DNA of 64,000 nt from Candidatus Pseudoruminococcus merdavium (GTDB taxonomy: Bacteria > Bacillota > Clostridia > Oscillospirales > Ruminococcaceae), in NCBI GenBank assembly GCA_904419745.1, contig CAJFSS010000001.1, forward strand, positions 124,001-188,000, in the 5' to 3' direction. This document shows, in pieces, positions 32,689 to 41,980 of the stretch. The notes under the pieces are model-generated. The model had not been told where the DNA came from and did not search any database. It worked only from the letters and a program-made list of their open reading frames with translations. A program made the position numbers and the translations under genes. Positions within the stretch are counted from its first letter, which is position 1. Each line of letters opens with the position of its first letter.

Positions 32689-33097
32689 CGGAGTCCACAA
32701 TTTCCCCGACAATGGGGACAGGGTCAATTCCCTGGCGGCGGTAATAATCGGACAGGGCGGATTTGATTGCCTGTTCCGCCAGAACGGAGCAGTGTACTTT
32801 TACTGGGGGCAAACCATCCAGGGCTTCCATAACGGCTTTGTTGGTCAGCTTCAACGCATCGTCAATGGTTTTTCCCTTAATGAGTTCGGTTGCCATGGAG
32901 CTGGTCGCAATGGCGGCCCCACAGCCAAAAGTTTTAAATTTGACGTCCTCAATCGTATTCCCGTTAATTTTCAAATACATCTTCATGATGTCGCCGCATT
33001 GGGCGTTGCCAACTTCTCCAATGCCGTTTGCATCTTCAATTTCCCCGACATTACGCGGGTTCATAAAATGATCCATTACTTTTTCGCTATAAATCAT
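32675..33097 (-). CDS. iscU: Fe-S cluster scaffold protein IscU/NifU-type
   Basis: A 140-residue scaffold protein with the three cluster-ligating cysteines visible in GNAQCGDIMKMYL, FKTFGCGAAIATSS and VKVHCSVLAEQAI. It receives sulfur from the cysteine desulfurase encoded upstream and builds a [2Fe-2S] or [4Fe-4S] cluster for transfer. The early MIYSEKVMDHFMNPRNVG is a standard family start. ATG 33097 has GGAAGGAC upstream. The C-terminal extension beyond the core is short. Its last codons overlap mnmA. Confidence 0.94.
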   Translation of the reverse strand: MIYSEKVMDHFMNPRNVGEIEDANGIGEVGNAQCGDIMKMYLKINGNTIEDVKFKTFGCGAAIATSSMATELIKGKTIDDALKLTNKAVMEALDGLPPVKVHCSVLAEQAIKSALSDYYRRQGIDPVPIVGEIVDSDVHH

Positions 33098-33128
33098 GGA
33101 TTTGTCCTTCCTTTCTCAATGTCATTCC

Positions 33129-34316
33129 TTATTTGTTTTTCTCTGCTTCCATCATGTCCTCCCAGACAGGGGACATGGCACGCAGGCGTTCAATGACTTT
33201 AGGCACACATTCAATGATATAGTCGACGTCCTCCTGCGTATTAAAATCGGAGAGGGATAGGCGCAGGGAACCATGGGCAACCTCATGGCGAAGTCCGATA
33301 GAAAGCAGCACATGGCTTGGATCTAGGGAACCGGAGGTGCATGCAGAACCGGATGAAGCTGCAATTCCCATGCTGTCCAGAAGCAGAAGGAGCGCTTCCC
33401 CTTCCACGCCCTCAAAGGAGATATTAACGTTCGTACACAGGCGCTTTGTCGGGTGCCCGTTGAGTTTCGTATAGGGGATTTTGGTCAGTTCGGCGATGAT
33501 TTGGTCGCGGAACCTGGTCAGTTTTTCAACTTTAGCCCCCATTCCTGCGACGGCGTCTTCTATCGCCTGCCCCAGCCCGACAATATAGGCGACATTTTCT
33601 GTTCCGGCACGATGTCCGCGCTCCTGGGCTCCGCCGTCAATCAGGTTTGGCAAAACAACGCCCTTGCGTACATATAGAGCGCCGATTCCCTTTGGTCCGT
33701 GAATTTTATGCGCTGACAGAGAGAGCATGTCAATATTCTGATCCCGGACATCGATCGGTACGTTACCAATGGCCTGAACTGCGTCGGTGTGGAATAATAC
33801 GCCGGCAGTTTTGCAGATAGCGCCAATTTCTGCAATGGGTTGAATGGTTCCAATTTCGTTGTTAGCATACATGATGGAAACCAATGCCGTATCTTCGCGA
33901 ATTGCTTCTTTGACCTGCTGAGGGTCAATCAGCCCATCCTTATCCACCGGCAGATAGGTGACCTCATATCCGAGGCGTTCTAGATGCTGTGCAGTATGCA
34001 GGATGGCGTGGTGTTCAAAAGCAGAAGTAATCAGATGCTTTTTGCCTTTTTTTCCAAGGCGCTCCATGGTGCTTTTCAGCGCCCAGTTATCAGATTCAGA
34101 ACCGCAGGAAGTAAAATAGACTTCGCGCGGTTCACAGCCCAGGGCCTTTGCAACGCGCTCCCTGGCCGCTTCAATGGCAATACTGGAATCCCGCCCGATT
34201 TTATACAGGCTGGATGCGTTGCCATACTCCTCTTTTAAATAGGGAAGCATGGATTCGAATACACGGTCAGAAACCTGTGTGGTTGCCGAATTATCAGCAT
34301 ATACAAAACGTCCCAT
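33129..34316 (-). CDS. iscS: Cysteine desulfurase (IscS/NifS)
   Basis: A 395-residue PLP enzyme of aminotransferase class V. The N terminus is VYADNSATT, the cofactor lysine lies in [14 protein letters not shown], and the persulfide-forming cysteine lies in [17 protein letters not shown]. That loop is of the long, IscS-like type. It takes sulfur from cysteine for Fe-S assembly and tRNA thiolation. I prefer ATG 34316 to the GTG at 34325 because family members start close to VYADNAATT. An IscR-type regulator is not adjacent. It leads the iscS-iscU-mnmA operon. Confidence 0.93.
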   Translation of the reverse strand: MGRFVYADNSATTQVSDRVFESMLPYLKEEYGNASSLYKIGRDSSIAIEAARERVAKALGCEPREVYFTSCGSESDNWALKSTMERLGKKGKKHLITSAFEHHAILHTAQHLERLGYEVTYLPVDKDGLIDPQQVKEAIREDTALVSIMYANNEIGTIQPIAEIGAICKTAGVLFHTDAVQAIGNVPIDVRDQNIDMLSLSAHKIHGPKGIGALYVRKGVVLPNLIDGGAQERGHRAGTENVAYIVGLGQAIEDAVAGMGAKVEKLTRFRDQIIAELTKIPYTKLNGHPTKRLCTNVNISFEGVEGEALLLLLDSMGIAASSGSACTSGSLDPSHVLLSIGLRHEVAHGSLRLSLSDFNTQEDVDYIIECVPKVIERLRAMSPVWEDMMEAEKNK

Positions 34317-34429
34317 TTCTTTCACCGTTCTTTCTGGTTTTCATTTTTTTGCAAAAGGTTTCCCAAAGGAAACCCAATGTCTTGATAATAATATATACCA
34401 AAACAGTATGAATTACAAGCCCGAAAATT

Positions 34430-34891
34430 TTAATTTTTTTGCGCCTGAATCCGTTTTGACTGGGAAACCGCAAGTTGGTCGCACCGTTCATTTTCAGGGT
34501 GCCCCGCATGTCCTTTCACCCAGACCAGCGTTACCTGGTGGTATTCAAACAGAGAAAGTAGCTTGTCCCATAAATCCGGGTTGACGGCGGGTTCTTTTTT
34601 ATTACGCATCCAGCCGTTTGCCTTCCATTTTTTTGCCCATCCCTTTTGCATCCCATTGACAAGGTACTGAGAATCGCTGTACAGGGTGACGCGGCAAGGT
34701 TCTTTGAGGGCGCTTAATCCTTCAATGGCGGCGGTCAATTCCATCCTGTTGTTAGTGGTATCCGGTTCTCCCCCGCACAATTCTTTTTCATGGCCGCGGT
34801 AACGAAGAATTGCGCCCCATCCTCCGGGGCCGGGATTGGACAGGCAAGAGCCATCCGTATATAGTTCCACAAACTTTTGAGGGTTCGTCAT
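34430..34891 (-). CDS. rnhA: Ribonuclease HI
   Basis: A 153-residue RNase HI. All four catalytic acids are readable: Asp in [15 protein letters not shown], Glu in [11 protein letters not shown], Asp in [11 protein letters not shown] and Asp in [11 protein letters not shown] basic handle-type segment ([16 protein letters not shown]) and [11 protein letters not shown] are also present. It removes RNA from RNA-DNA hybrids. The start ATG at 34889-34891 has GGAGG about 12 bases upstream, a long spacing. It is transcribed apart from the iscS operon and is divergent from the ZIP transporter gene. Confidence 0.94.
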   Translation of the reverse strand: MTNPQKFVELYTDGSCLSNPGPGGWGAILRYRGHEKELCGGEPDTTNNRMELTAAIEGLSALKEPCRVTLYSDSQYLVNGMQKGWAKKWKANGWMRNKKEPAVNPDLWDKLLSLFEYHQVTLVWVKGHAGHPENERCDQLAVSQSKRIQAQKN

Positions 34892-35057
34892 ATTCCGATT
34901 GTTCCTCCAATACTGTAATAACAAAGAGGTTGGAGCCGCTTGTTTTCAGCGGCAAATCTTTATTGAGATATTATAGTATAAAGCTAGTGGTTTCACAAGC
35001 CGTTTTCAGAGATTTACTATTACATAGGGATTGGCAATGAAAGAAGGGGGACTTTTC

Positions 35058-35828
35058 ATGGAACAACAGGCAATGATCGCAATGGCGCTTTCCCTTGCCG
35101 CAGGACTTGCAACGGGAATTGGCGGATTGGTGGTTTGTTTTTTAAAGGTACCCACCAGAAGGCTTTTGAGTATTGGGTTGGGATTTTCCGGTGGGGTAAT
35201 GGTTGCCGTGTCCCTGATGGATCTGCTGCCGGAGGCTTTTTCTGCCTGTATGGTACCCATGGGAAAGGTTGTCGGCGGGTTTTATGCCATTGTCGTAATG
35301 GCGATTGGGATGTTGCTTGCGGCTTTGATCGAGACTTTTGTTCCAGAACGGCCTAATTTTCTTGGTTCCGAAGAACGCGGAAGTGTGTATCGGATTGGAA
35401 TACTATCAGTTTTGGTTGTGGTGCTTCATAATATGCCGGAGGGAGTTGCTACATTTTTAAGCTCTTATAAAGATCTCAGTATTGGGATCCCGATTGCCGC
35501 GGCAATTGCGTTGCATAATATTCCAGAAGGAATTGCGATTTCTGTCCCCCTGTTTTACTCCACAGGGAAACGAATGAAAGCGTTTTCTTATTCCCTTTTG
35601 TCCGGACTGAGCGAACCGCTTGGAGCTGTGATTGCCTTTTTCCTGCTGAAAAATTTTGTAGATGAATTTATTCTTGGCATGCTCTATGCACTCATTGCAG
35701 GGATTATGCTTTTTATTTCCCTGGATAAGCTGCTGCCGTCCGCATGGACTTATGGCAGCAGAAAGGCATCTATTTTATCAACTGCCTGCGGAATTGCGTT
35801 GATGTGTTGCGTTTTGGTTTTGACCTGA
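35058..35828 (+). CDS. ZIP family divalent metal transporter
   Basis: A 256-residue transporter with about eight hydrophobic segments. The paired metal-binding helices are clear: VVVLHNMPEGVATF and AAIALHNIPEGIAIS, the M1/M2 sites of ZIP proteins of the ZupT group. It should import zinc, and possibly iron or manganese. ATG 35058 was chosen because AAGGGGG lies seven bases upstream. With the CDF exporter at 21.9-23.0 kb the window encodes both uptake and export of divalent metals, but they are not linked. Confidence 0.88.
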   Translation: MEQQAMIAMALSLAAGLATGIGGLVVCFLKVPTRRLLSIGLGFSGGVMVAVSLMDLLPEAFSACMVPMGKVVGGFYAIVVMAIGMLLAALIETFVPERPNFLGSEERGSVYRIGILSVLVVVLHNMPEGVATFLSSYKDLSIGIPIAAAIALHNIPEGIAISVPLFYSTGKRMKAFSYSLLSGLSEPLGAVIAFFLLKNFVDEFILGMLYALIAGIMLFISLDKLLPSAWTYGSRKASILSTACGIALMCCVLVLT

Positions 35829-36030
35829 AAGTGGGGAAACACGAAACTGGAGAAAGTTTTATGAATGAAGGCAGAAAAAAGCGGGAAACATCAGGATAAG
35901 AGCAATGGACTTCTGGAAAGTACGGACTCCCCGCATACAGGTTTATGGACTTATAAGACAGAACTCTGAAAGCAAACATGGGAATTCTGCTGGAAACTCC
36001 CTGTTTCCTTTTGCTATCCGTGGGGACTGC
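35829..36030. other. Gene-free region before the rnj promoter
   Basis: No gene, clear terminator or RNA motif is visible. A 66-codon frame (35905-36105) overlaps the rnj promoter and lacks a ribosome binding site. Confidence 0.4.
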
Positions 36031-36059
36031 TTGACAGAAGGGTGGCGAATGTTTACAAT
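36031..36059 (+). promoter_or_regulatory. Promoter of the rnj-ftsH gene cluster
   Basis: TTGACA at 36031-36036, a 17-base spacer and TACAAT at 36054-36059. It predicts a leader of about 140 bases ahead of rnj. Confidence 0.8.
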
Positions 36060-36203
36060 TGAGGAAAGGTGGCTGTACGGATTTCGTTTTTTCATTGGAT
36101 TGTAATAAATCGGAAAAGTATGATAATCAATGCGGAAAAACGCGGAGAAAAGTGAACGGAAATTGCGTTTTGTTTCGCCTAATTTTATTTGGAGGTATTG
36201 ATT

Positions 36204-38078
36204 TTGGCAGGAAAAGAGAATAAGAAAACGCCGGAGAATGCGGCTGCACCGTCCCAAAAGACAACTAGAAAAAGGATGGTGAGAAGCGCTGCAAAACCAA
36301 TGCAGAAAGCTGCAAGGACTGTGGACAAACCTGCAGCGATGACAAAGGCTGTGCGGGAAACGGCTTTGGCCAGGGGAACGGAAAAAAGAACTGGCCGCAG
36401 AAGCACAAGGGAACGCGCAAAAACTCCGGTAAAAATCATTCCACTGGGCGGTCTCAATGAGATCGGAAAAAACATGACCGCCTATGAATGTGGCAACGAT
36501 ATTTTTATTGTGGACTGCGGCATTGCCTTCCCGGATACGGAGATGCTTGGCGTTGATCTGGTTATCCCGGATTTTTCCTATGTGGAGCGCAACAAAGATC
36601 GTGTCCGTGGCGTTGTGCTGACCCATGGACATGAGGATCACATTGGAGGGCTTCCGTTTTTGCTCAAAGTGGTCAACGTCCCCGTCTATGGAACCCGTCT
36701 GACTTTGGGACTTGTTGAGGGAAAACTCAAAGAGCATGGGCTGCTTGGCAGTGTCCAGCTGAATGTTGTCCGTCCAAGGGATACCGTAAAACTCGGTTGC
36801 ATGGCGGTGGAATTTATCCGGGTCAACCACTCGATTCCCGATGCTGTAGCGCTTGCCATCCACACACCGGCTGGCGTAATTATCCAAACTGGAGACTTCA
36901 AAATCGATTACACCCCGATCGAAGGCGAGATGATCGATCTTGCTCGGTTTGGGGAACTTGGAAGCAAGGGCGTGCTCGCCCTGCTTGCGGATTCTACCAA
37001 CGCGGAAAAGCCGGGAAGTACCATGAGCGAGCGCAAAGTAGGGGAGTCCTTTGAAGGGCTGTTCAAAAATGCTGGCAGCCGCAGGATTATTGTCGCCACT
37101 TTTGCGTCCAATGTCCACCGCATCCAGCAGATTATTGACTGCGCAGCCAGAAGCGGACGCAAAGTAGCTGTTTCGGGACGCAGTATGGTCAATGTGGTTG
37201 CAAAAGCAACGGAGCTTGGTTATCTTCATGCACCAGCGGGAATTCTGGTGGATATCGATTCCATTGGACGGTATCCCGATGAAAAAATGGTCATTATCAC
37301 AACCGGAAGCCAGGGAGAACCAATGTCCGCCCTGTTCCGCATGGCAATGAGTGATCACCGGAAAGTGGAAGTTACCCAAAATGATTTCATTATCATTTCT
37401 GCTACTCCGATTCCGGGGAATGAAAAATTTGTTGGCCGGGTTGTCAACGAATTGATGAAACTGGGCGCAGAAGTTATTTACGAAAGAATGTATGAAGTGC
37501 ATGTCTCCGGGCATGCCTGCCAGGATGAGCAAAAGCTCATGATTGGTTTGACTAAACCCAAATATTTTATGCCAGTACATGGGGAATACAAGCACCTGTG
37601 CAAACATGCTGGATTGGCGCGCAGCATGGGAATTCCCAATGAAAATATTATTATTGCAGACATCGGCCGCGTTGTGGAATTCAACGGAATCAGTGTGGAC
37701 ACTACCAATACGGTTCCAGCGGGAAAAGTCCTGGTGGACGGCTATGGAGTAGGCGACGTCGGCAGCATTGTCCTGAGAGACAGAAAACATCTTGCTGAGG
37801 ACGGTTTGATTGTGGTAGTCGCCACGATCAATGGACAGACTGGCCAGGTAGTCGCCGGACCGGATATTGTATCCCGTGGGTTTGTCTATGTACGGGAGGC
37901 AGAGGATTTGATGAATGAGGCCAAGCATGTGGTGAAACTGGTTTTGGAGGACTGTCATACCAAGGGCATCCGGGAATGGGGCAACATTAAAGTAAAAGTA
38001 CGCGATTCCCTGAGTGATTACCTGTATGGAAAGACAAAGAGAAAGCCAATGATTCTCCCCATTATTATGGAAGTATAA
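36204..38078 (+). CDS. rnj: Ribonuclease J
   Basis: A 624-residue metallo-beta-lactamase/beta-CASP nuclease. The core opens VKIIPLGGLNEIGKNM and carries the zinc motif LTHGHEDHIGG, the LADSTNAEKPG loop and the late VHVSGHACQDE and MPVHGEYKHL motifs. RNase J degrades RNA 5'-3' and cuts internally. Residues 2 to about 75 form an unusual N-terminal extension rich in Lys, Arg, Ala and Thr, without predicted structure. TTG 36204 is the best start, with GGAGGT seven bases upstream, so the extension is translated. It heads a cluster running to ftsH. Confidence 0.92.
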   Translation: MAGKENKKTPENAAAPSQKTTRKRMVRSAAKPMQKAARTVDKPAAMTKAVRETALARGTEKRTGRRSTRERAKTPVKIIPLGGLNEIGKNMTAYECGNDIFIVDCGIAFPDTEMLGVDLVIPDFSYVERNKDRVRGVVLTHGHEDHIGGLPFLLKVVNVPVYGTRLTLGLVEGKLKEHGLLGSVQLNVVRPRDTVKLGCMAVEFIRVNHSIPDAVALAIHTPAGVIIQTGDFKIDYTPIEGEMIDLARFGELGSKGVLALLADSTNAEKPGSTMSERKVGESFEGLFKNAGSRRIIVATFASNVHRIQQIIDCAARSGRKVAVSGRSMVNVVAKATELGYLHAPAGILVDIDSIGRYPDEKMVIITTGSQGEPMSALFRMAMSDHRKVEVTQNDFIIISATPIPGNEKFVGRVVNELMKLGAEVIYERMYEVHVSGHACQDEQKLMIGLTKPKYFMPVHGEYKHLCKHAGLARSMGIPNENIIIADIGRVVEFNGISVDTTNTVPAGKVLVDGYGVGDVGSIVLRDRKHLAEDGLIVVVATINGQTGQVVAGPDIVSRGFVYVREAEDLMNEAKHVVKLVLEDCHTKGIREWGNIKVKVRDSLSDYLYGKTKRKPMILPIIMEV

Positions 38079-38117
38079 TCAAAGCCCGTAAAAACATCGG
38101 GATGTCAGAAAGCTGGG

Positions 38118-40109
38118 ATGGCAATGAAGAAAAGACTGTGGATTTTTGGGCCGATAGTATATGTGCTGGCAGCACTTTGTGTTATAATGCTTGGCATGTT
38201 GTTTGCGCTCAACAAAACTTACTTTTATATTGCACTGGGGCTGTTTTTAGCTGCAGCAGCCTTTTTTGTCTTTGAATCCCAGAATATCCAAAGGGCGATT
38301 GCAAGACTTGTTGAAAAAATGGGGAGTAACCTCGATCTTGCCCGGAAAGAATCCCTCAACAGTTTTCCGCTCCCGGTATTTGTGGCAAACGCTTCGAGAG
38401 AGATAGTATGGTATAACGATCACTTCAAGAGTACGGTACTTGGCGGCACGGAAGCATACGGAAACGACGTCTCCACTATTTTGGGAGACAAGACTGTAGA
38501 AGATGTACTGCAGGAGCCGGGGAGTTATATTGAATACAACGATCACCAGTACAAAGCATATGCGTACAACTCCCGTTCCAGCGAAGCAAGCCTGTATATT
38601 TTCGTTTTTGTGGATGAAACCGAGACATTCAGCGATGCAGTGGAGTATCATGAGACAAGGCCCTGCGTCATGCTGATGTTGGTAGACAATTATGATGAAT
38701 TGCTCCAAAATACGAAAGAAAGCGAAAAGGCCCAGATTATTGGGGGGATTGAATCCCTGCTTGAGGATTTTATCAGCAAAACTAATGGTTTTATGAGGAA
38801 GCTCGACCGTGACCGCTTTATAGCGGTGGTAGAAGAACGCCATATGCGTGAAATTGTGGAAAGCAGGTTTCAGATTCTTGATAAAGTCCGGAAAGTCGTT
38901 TCTGGGGAACGCCTTTCAGCCACTCTTTCGATTGGAGTCGGGCGAGGGGCCGCCAATATGCATGAAGCGGATGAACTCGCTGGGCAGGCACTGGATATGG
39001 CGCTTGGACGCGGCGGAGATCAGGCAGCTGTAAAAACACCGACTGGGTTTGAATTTTTTGGCGGTATGTCCAAAGGCGTGGAGAAACGGACAAAGGTCAA
39101 AACAAGAATTATTGCCGCCGCCCTTCTGGAAATGATTGAGGCGAGCGACAATGTCATTGTAATGGGTCACCGTTTTGCTGATTTGGATGCATTGGGTTCG
39201 GCAATTGGTATGGCAAGCGGGATTCGGGCGCTTGGCAAGGACGCAGTGGTCGCCATAAATAAAGAGAAAAACCTTGCAAAGCCGCTATATGATCGGATGA
39301 TTGCAAATGGCCTGGAGGATCTCTTTATCGAGCCGGATGAAGCAATGTTTTATATTACCAAAAAGACTCTTTTGATCGTGGTGGATACGCATATTCCAAC
39401 CCTGCTCGAATCTGCGGAGATTTACCAGGCTTGTAAATCGGTTGTCGTCATTGATCATCACCGGAAAATGGTTAATCATATTGCAAACGCAGTGATTTTT
39501 TATCATGAACCATTTGCTTCTTCCGCTTCAGAAATGGTAACGGAACTTCTTCAGTATTTCTCAGATAAGCCGGTACTCAATCAGGTAGAAGCGGAAGCGC
39601 TTCTTTCCGGGATTATGCTGGATACAAAGAATTTTGTACTTAAAACAGGAGTGCGCACCTTTGAAGCGGCTGCTTACTTAAAAAAGCTCGGCGCAGATAC
39701 GGTGGAAGTCCGCAAGCTGTTTGCAAGCGATATGGAATCCTATCAGCGTAAGACAAGACTGGTTTCTTCTGCGGAAGTTTATCGGGAATGTGCCATTGCA
39801 ACTTCGACCGGACATACGGAAGACATGCGCGTGGTTGCTCCTCAGGCGGCGGACGAACTGCTCGGCATCAATGCAGTGGATGCCTCCTTTGTTCTATTTG
39901 AAACAGGGGATACTGTCAACATCAATGCACGTTCTATGGGCAGAATCAATGTCCAGCTTATCATGGAAAAGCTTGGGGGCGGCGGCCATCTGACCATGGC
40001 AGGTGCGCAGATTAAAGGGATTACGATGGAAAATGCACGCCAAAAATTGTTGCTTGCGATTGACGATTATTATGAAGAAATAGAAAAAGAACAGTCAAAG
40101 GAGAGTTGA
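38118..40109 (+). CDS. gdpP: GdpP family cyclic-di-AMP phosphodiesterase
   Basis: A 663-residue membrane protein with two N-terminal helices (residues ~8-50), a PAS-like domain, and a degenerate GGDEF domain in which the signature reads KLDRDRFIAVVE. The DHH/DHHA1 catalytic unit follows: GHRFADLDALGSA, VVIDHHRKMVN and GGGGHLTMAGAQ. It hydrolyses c-di-AMP to pApA and so affects wall, potassium and osmotic homeostasis. The loss of the GGDEF signature is normal for this family. ATG 38118 and 38124 are both possible. It is three bases from rplI, the common gdpP-rplI-dnaB order. Confidence 0.93.
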   Translation: MAMKKRLWIFGPIVYVLAALCVIMLGMLFALNKTYFYIALGLFLAAAAFFVFESQNIQRAIARLVEKMGSNLDLARKESLNSFPLPVFVANASREIVWYNDHFKSTVLGGTEAYGNDVSTILGDKTVEDVLQEPGSYIEYNDHQYKAYAYNSRSSEASLYIFVFVDETETFSDAVEYHETRPCVMLMLVDNYDELLQNTKESEKAQIIGGIESLLEDFISKTNGFMRKLDRDRFIAVVEERHMREIVESRFQILDKVRKVVSGERLSATLSIGVGRGAANMHEADELAGQALDMALGRGGDQAAVKTPTGFEFFGGMSKGVEKRTKVKTRIIAAALLEMIEASDNVIVMGHRFADLDALGSAIGMASGIRALGKDAVVAINKEKNLAKPLYDRMIANGLEDLFIEPDEAMFYITKKTLLIVVDTHIPTLLESAEIYQACKSVVVIDHHRKMVNHIANAVIFYHEPFASSASEMVTELLQYFSDKPVLNQVEAEALLSGIMLDTKNFVLKTGVRTFEAAAYLKKLGADTVEVRKLFASDMESYQRKTRLVSSAEVYRECAIATSTGHTEDMRVVAPQAADELLGINAVDASFVLFETGDTVNINARSMGRINVQLIMEKLGGGGHLTMAGAQIKGITMENARQKLLLAIDDYYEEIEKEQSKES

Positions 40110-40112
40110 GAA

Positions 40113-40559
40113 ATGAAAGTGATACTCAAAGCGGATTTGAAAGGAACCGGTAAGGCTGGGGAACTCATCAATGTATCGGATGGATATGCAAGAAACTTCC
40201 TTTTCCCAAAAGGACTTGCTGTGGAGGCAAATGCGCAGGCGCTCAATGAACTGAAAAACAAAGAGCAGGCAAAGCAGCATAAAGCGGAAGTGGAATTGGC
40301 AGCTGCACAACAGGCTGCGGCCAGAATTGATGGAAAATCCTTTAAAATTATTGGAAAAGCGGGAAAAAACGGACGCCTGTTTGGTTCTATCACTGCAAAA
40401 GAGATTGCACAGGAAATAACCAAGCAGCTTTCCATTCCGGTTGATAAACGCAAAATTGTATTGAGTATGGATATTAAGGCGTTTGGAAGTTATCCTATCG
40501 AAATCAAACTGCACCCCGGCGTAGTGGCAAAGGCAACTGTGATGGTGACAGAAGTATAA
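40113..40559 (+). CDS. rplI: 50S ribosomal protein L9
   Basis: A 148-residue protein. The N-terminal rRNA-binding domain reads [18 protein letters not shown] with the [14 protein letters not shown] signature. A long central helix and a C-terminal domain ([13 protein letters not shown]) follow. L9 binds 23S rRNA domain V near the L1 stalk. ATG 40113 follows AAAGGAG inside the end of gdpP, so the two are translationally close. Length is typical. Confidence 0.97.
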   Translation: MKVILKADLKGTGKAGELINVSDGYARNFLFPKGLAVEANAQALNELKNKEQAKQHKAEVELAAAQQAAARIDGKSFKIIGKAGKNGRLFGSITAKEIAQEITKQLSIPVDKRKIVLSMDIKAFGSYPIEIKLHPGVVAKATVMVTEV

Positions 40560-40597
40560 AATCAGTTTGAACGGGAGAAATGGAAAGGGGAACAGGG

Positions 40598-41980
40598 ATG
40601 CCGGAACAGAGTATCGAAAAGCTTGCATCCATGCAGGATTTGGCAGAAAAGCTGCCCTTTAATCTGGAAGCAGAGCAATCGGTTTTGGGCGCCGTCCTGA
40701 TTGATTCTTCCTGCCTTCCCACTGTTATGGAGTACCTTAAACCGGACAGCTTTTACAAGCCGTCCCATCGGGTCATTTTTGCCTCGATGGTACGGCTTTT
40801 TACCGCAGGGTTGCCGGTGGATTTTGTCACCGTGCTGGAAGCAGTGAAAAATGAACGGGAATTTGATGGAGAAGACAGTGCAAAAATCTATTTGACCCAG
40901 TTAGCGCAAATGGTGCCTTCCGTTGCCAATGTGGAGACCTATGCACAGATAGTGCAGGAAAAGTTTTATGTCCGGAATCTTATGCTGACCGCTCACGATA
41001 TTTTGGACAGTGCAGCGGATTCCGGGGAAGACGCCGGACACCTGTTGGACGCTGCGGAACAGCGTATTTATGATATCCGGCAGGGACGTGATTCCAGAGG
41101 CCTGCGTAAAATTGATGAAATTATCGTGGAATCCTACAGTCGGTTGCAAATGATGAGTTCCGATCACCGCAACCAGAATACTGGGCTCCCAACGGGGTAT
41201 CCACTATTGGATAATATGATTTTTGGACTCAATAAATCCGATTTACTGATTATTGCCGGGCGCCCGGGCTCTGGCAAGAGCTCCCTTGCCATCAATATGG
41301 CGCAGAATATTGCGCTCAAATATGCCCCGGAAGTGGATATCGCTATTTTTTCCCTGGAGATGTCCGGTGAGCAGCTTGTCACCCGTATGCTTTCTTCTGA
41401 AGCGCGGATTGATAACTCGGCTTTCCGCACTGGGAAATTGACGGCGGAGGAGTGGGTGCGTCTTGCTTCTGCGGCAGATGTGCTTTCCAGAAGCAATATT
41501 TACATTGACGATACCTCCGGTATTACTGTGCAGGAAATTAAGGCCAGGCTAAGACGGATGAAAAACCTCGGATTGGTGGTTATTGACTATTTACAGTTGA
41601 TGACCAGCGGGGGAAGAAGGGGCGGGGATGGAAACCGTGTGCAGGAAGTCTCCGAGATGACAAGAAACCTGAAGATCATGGCAAAGGATTTGGACGTCCC
41701 TGTGATTACGCTTTCCCAACTTTCCAGAAGCCCGGATTCCAGAACAGACCACCGGCCAATGCTTTCGGATTTGCGTGAATCGGGCTCCATTGAGCAAGAC
41801 GCCGATATTGTCATGTTCATTTACCGTGATTCCTATTATAACGAGGATACCGAAGAACCCAATGTGGCTGAATGCATTGTTGCAAAAAACCGCCACGGAG
41901 AAACAGGGACAGTAAAAATGCTTTGGGAAGGGGAATATACCCATTTCGGAAATCTGGAGTTATATCGCAATGAACCATAA
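40598..41980 (+). CDS. dnaB: Replicative DNA helicase
   Basis: A 460-residue helicase. The N-terminal helical domain begins LPFNLEAEQSVLGAVLID. The RecA-like motor has Walker A AGRPGSGKSSLA, Walker B LVVIDYLQLM, SLEMSGEQL, and a DLRESGSIEQDADIVMF segment near the C terminus. It unwinds DNA at the replication fork as a hexamer. I prefer ATG 40598, with AAAGGGG seven bases upstream, to ATG 40580. No intein or insertion interrupts it. Its end overlaps tilS by 11 bases. Confidence 0.96.
   Translation: MPEQSIEKLASMQDLAEKLPFNLEAEQSVLGAVLIDSSCLPTVMEYLKPDSFYKPSHRVIFASMVRLFTAGLPVDFVTVLEAVKNEREFDGEDSAKIYLTQLAQMVPSVANVETYAQIVQEKFYVRNLMLTAHDILDSAADSGEDAGHLLDAAEQRIYDIRQGRDSRGLRKIDEIIVESYSRLQMMSSDHRNQNTGLPTGYPLLDNMIFGLNKSDLLIIAGRPGSGKSSLAINMAQNIALKYAPEVDIAIFSLEMSGEQLVTRMLSSEARIDNSAFRTGKLTAEEWVRLASAADVLSRSNIYIDDTSGITVQEIKARLRRMKNLGLVVIDYLQLMTSGGRRGGDGNRVQEVSEMTRNLKIMAKDLDVPVITLSQLSRSPDSRTDHRPMLSDLRESGSIEQDADIVMFIYRDSYYNEDTEEPNVAECIVAKNRHGETGTVKMLWEGEYTHFGNLELYRNEP

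Noticed and set aside
35905..36105. 66-codon forward frame before rnj
   Set aside because: It overlaps a near-perfect promoter and lacks a ribosome binding site.
38118..40109. Degenerate GGDEF domain of GdpP as a novelty
   Set aside because: Loss of the GGDEF signature is the normal state in the GdpP family.
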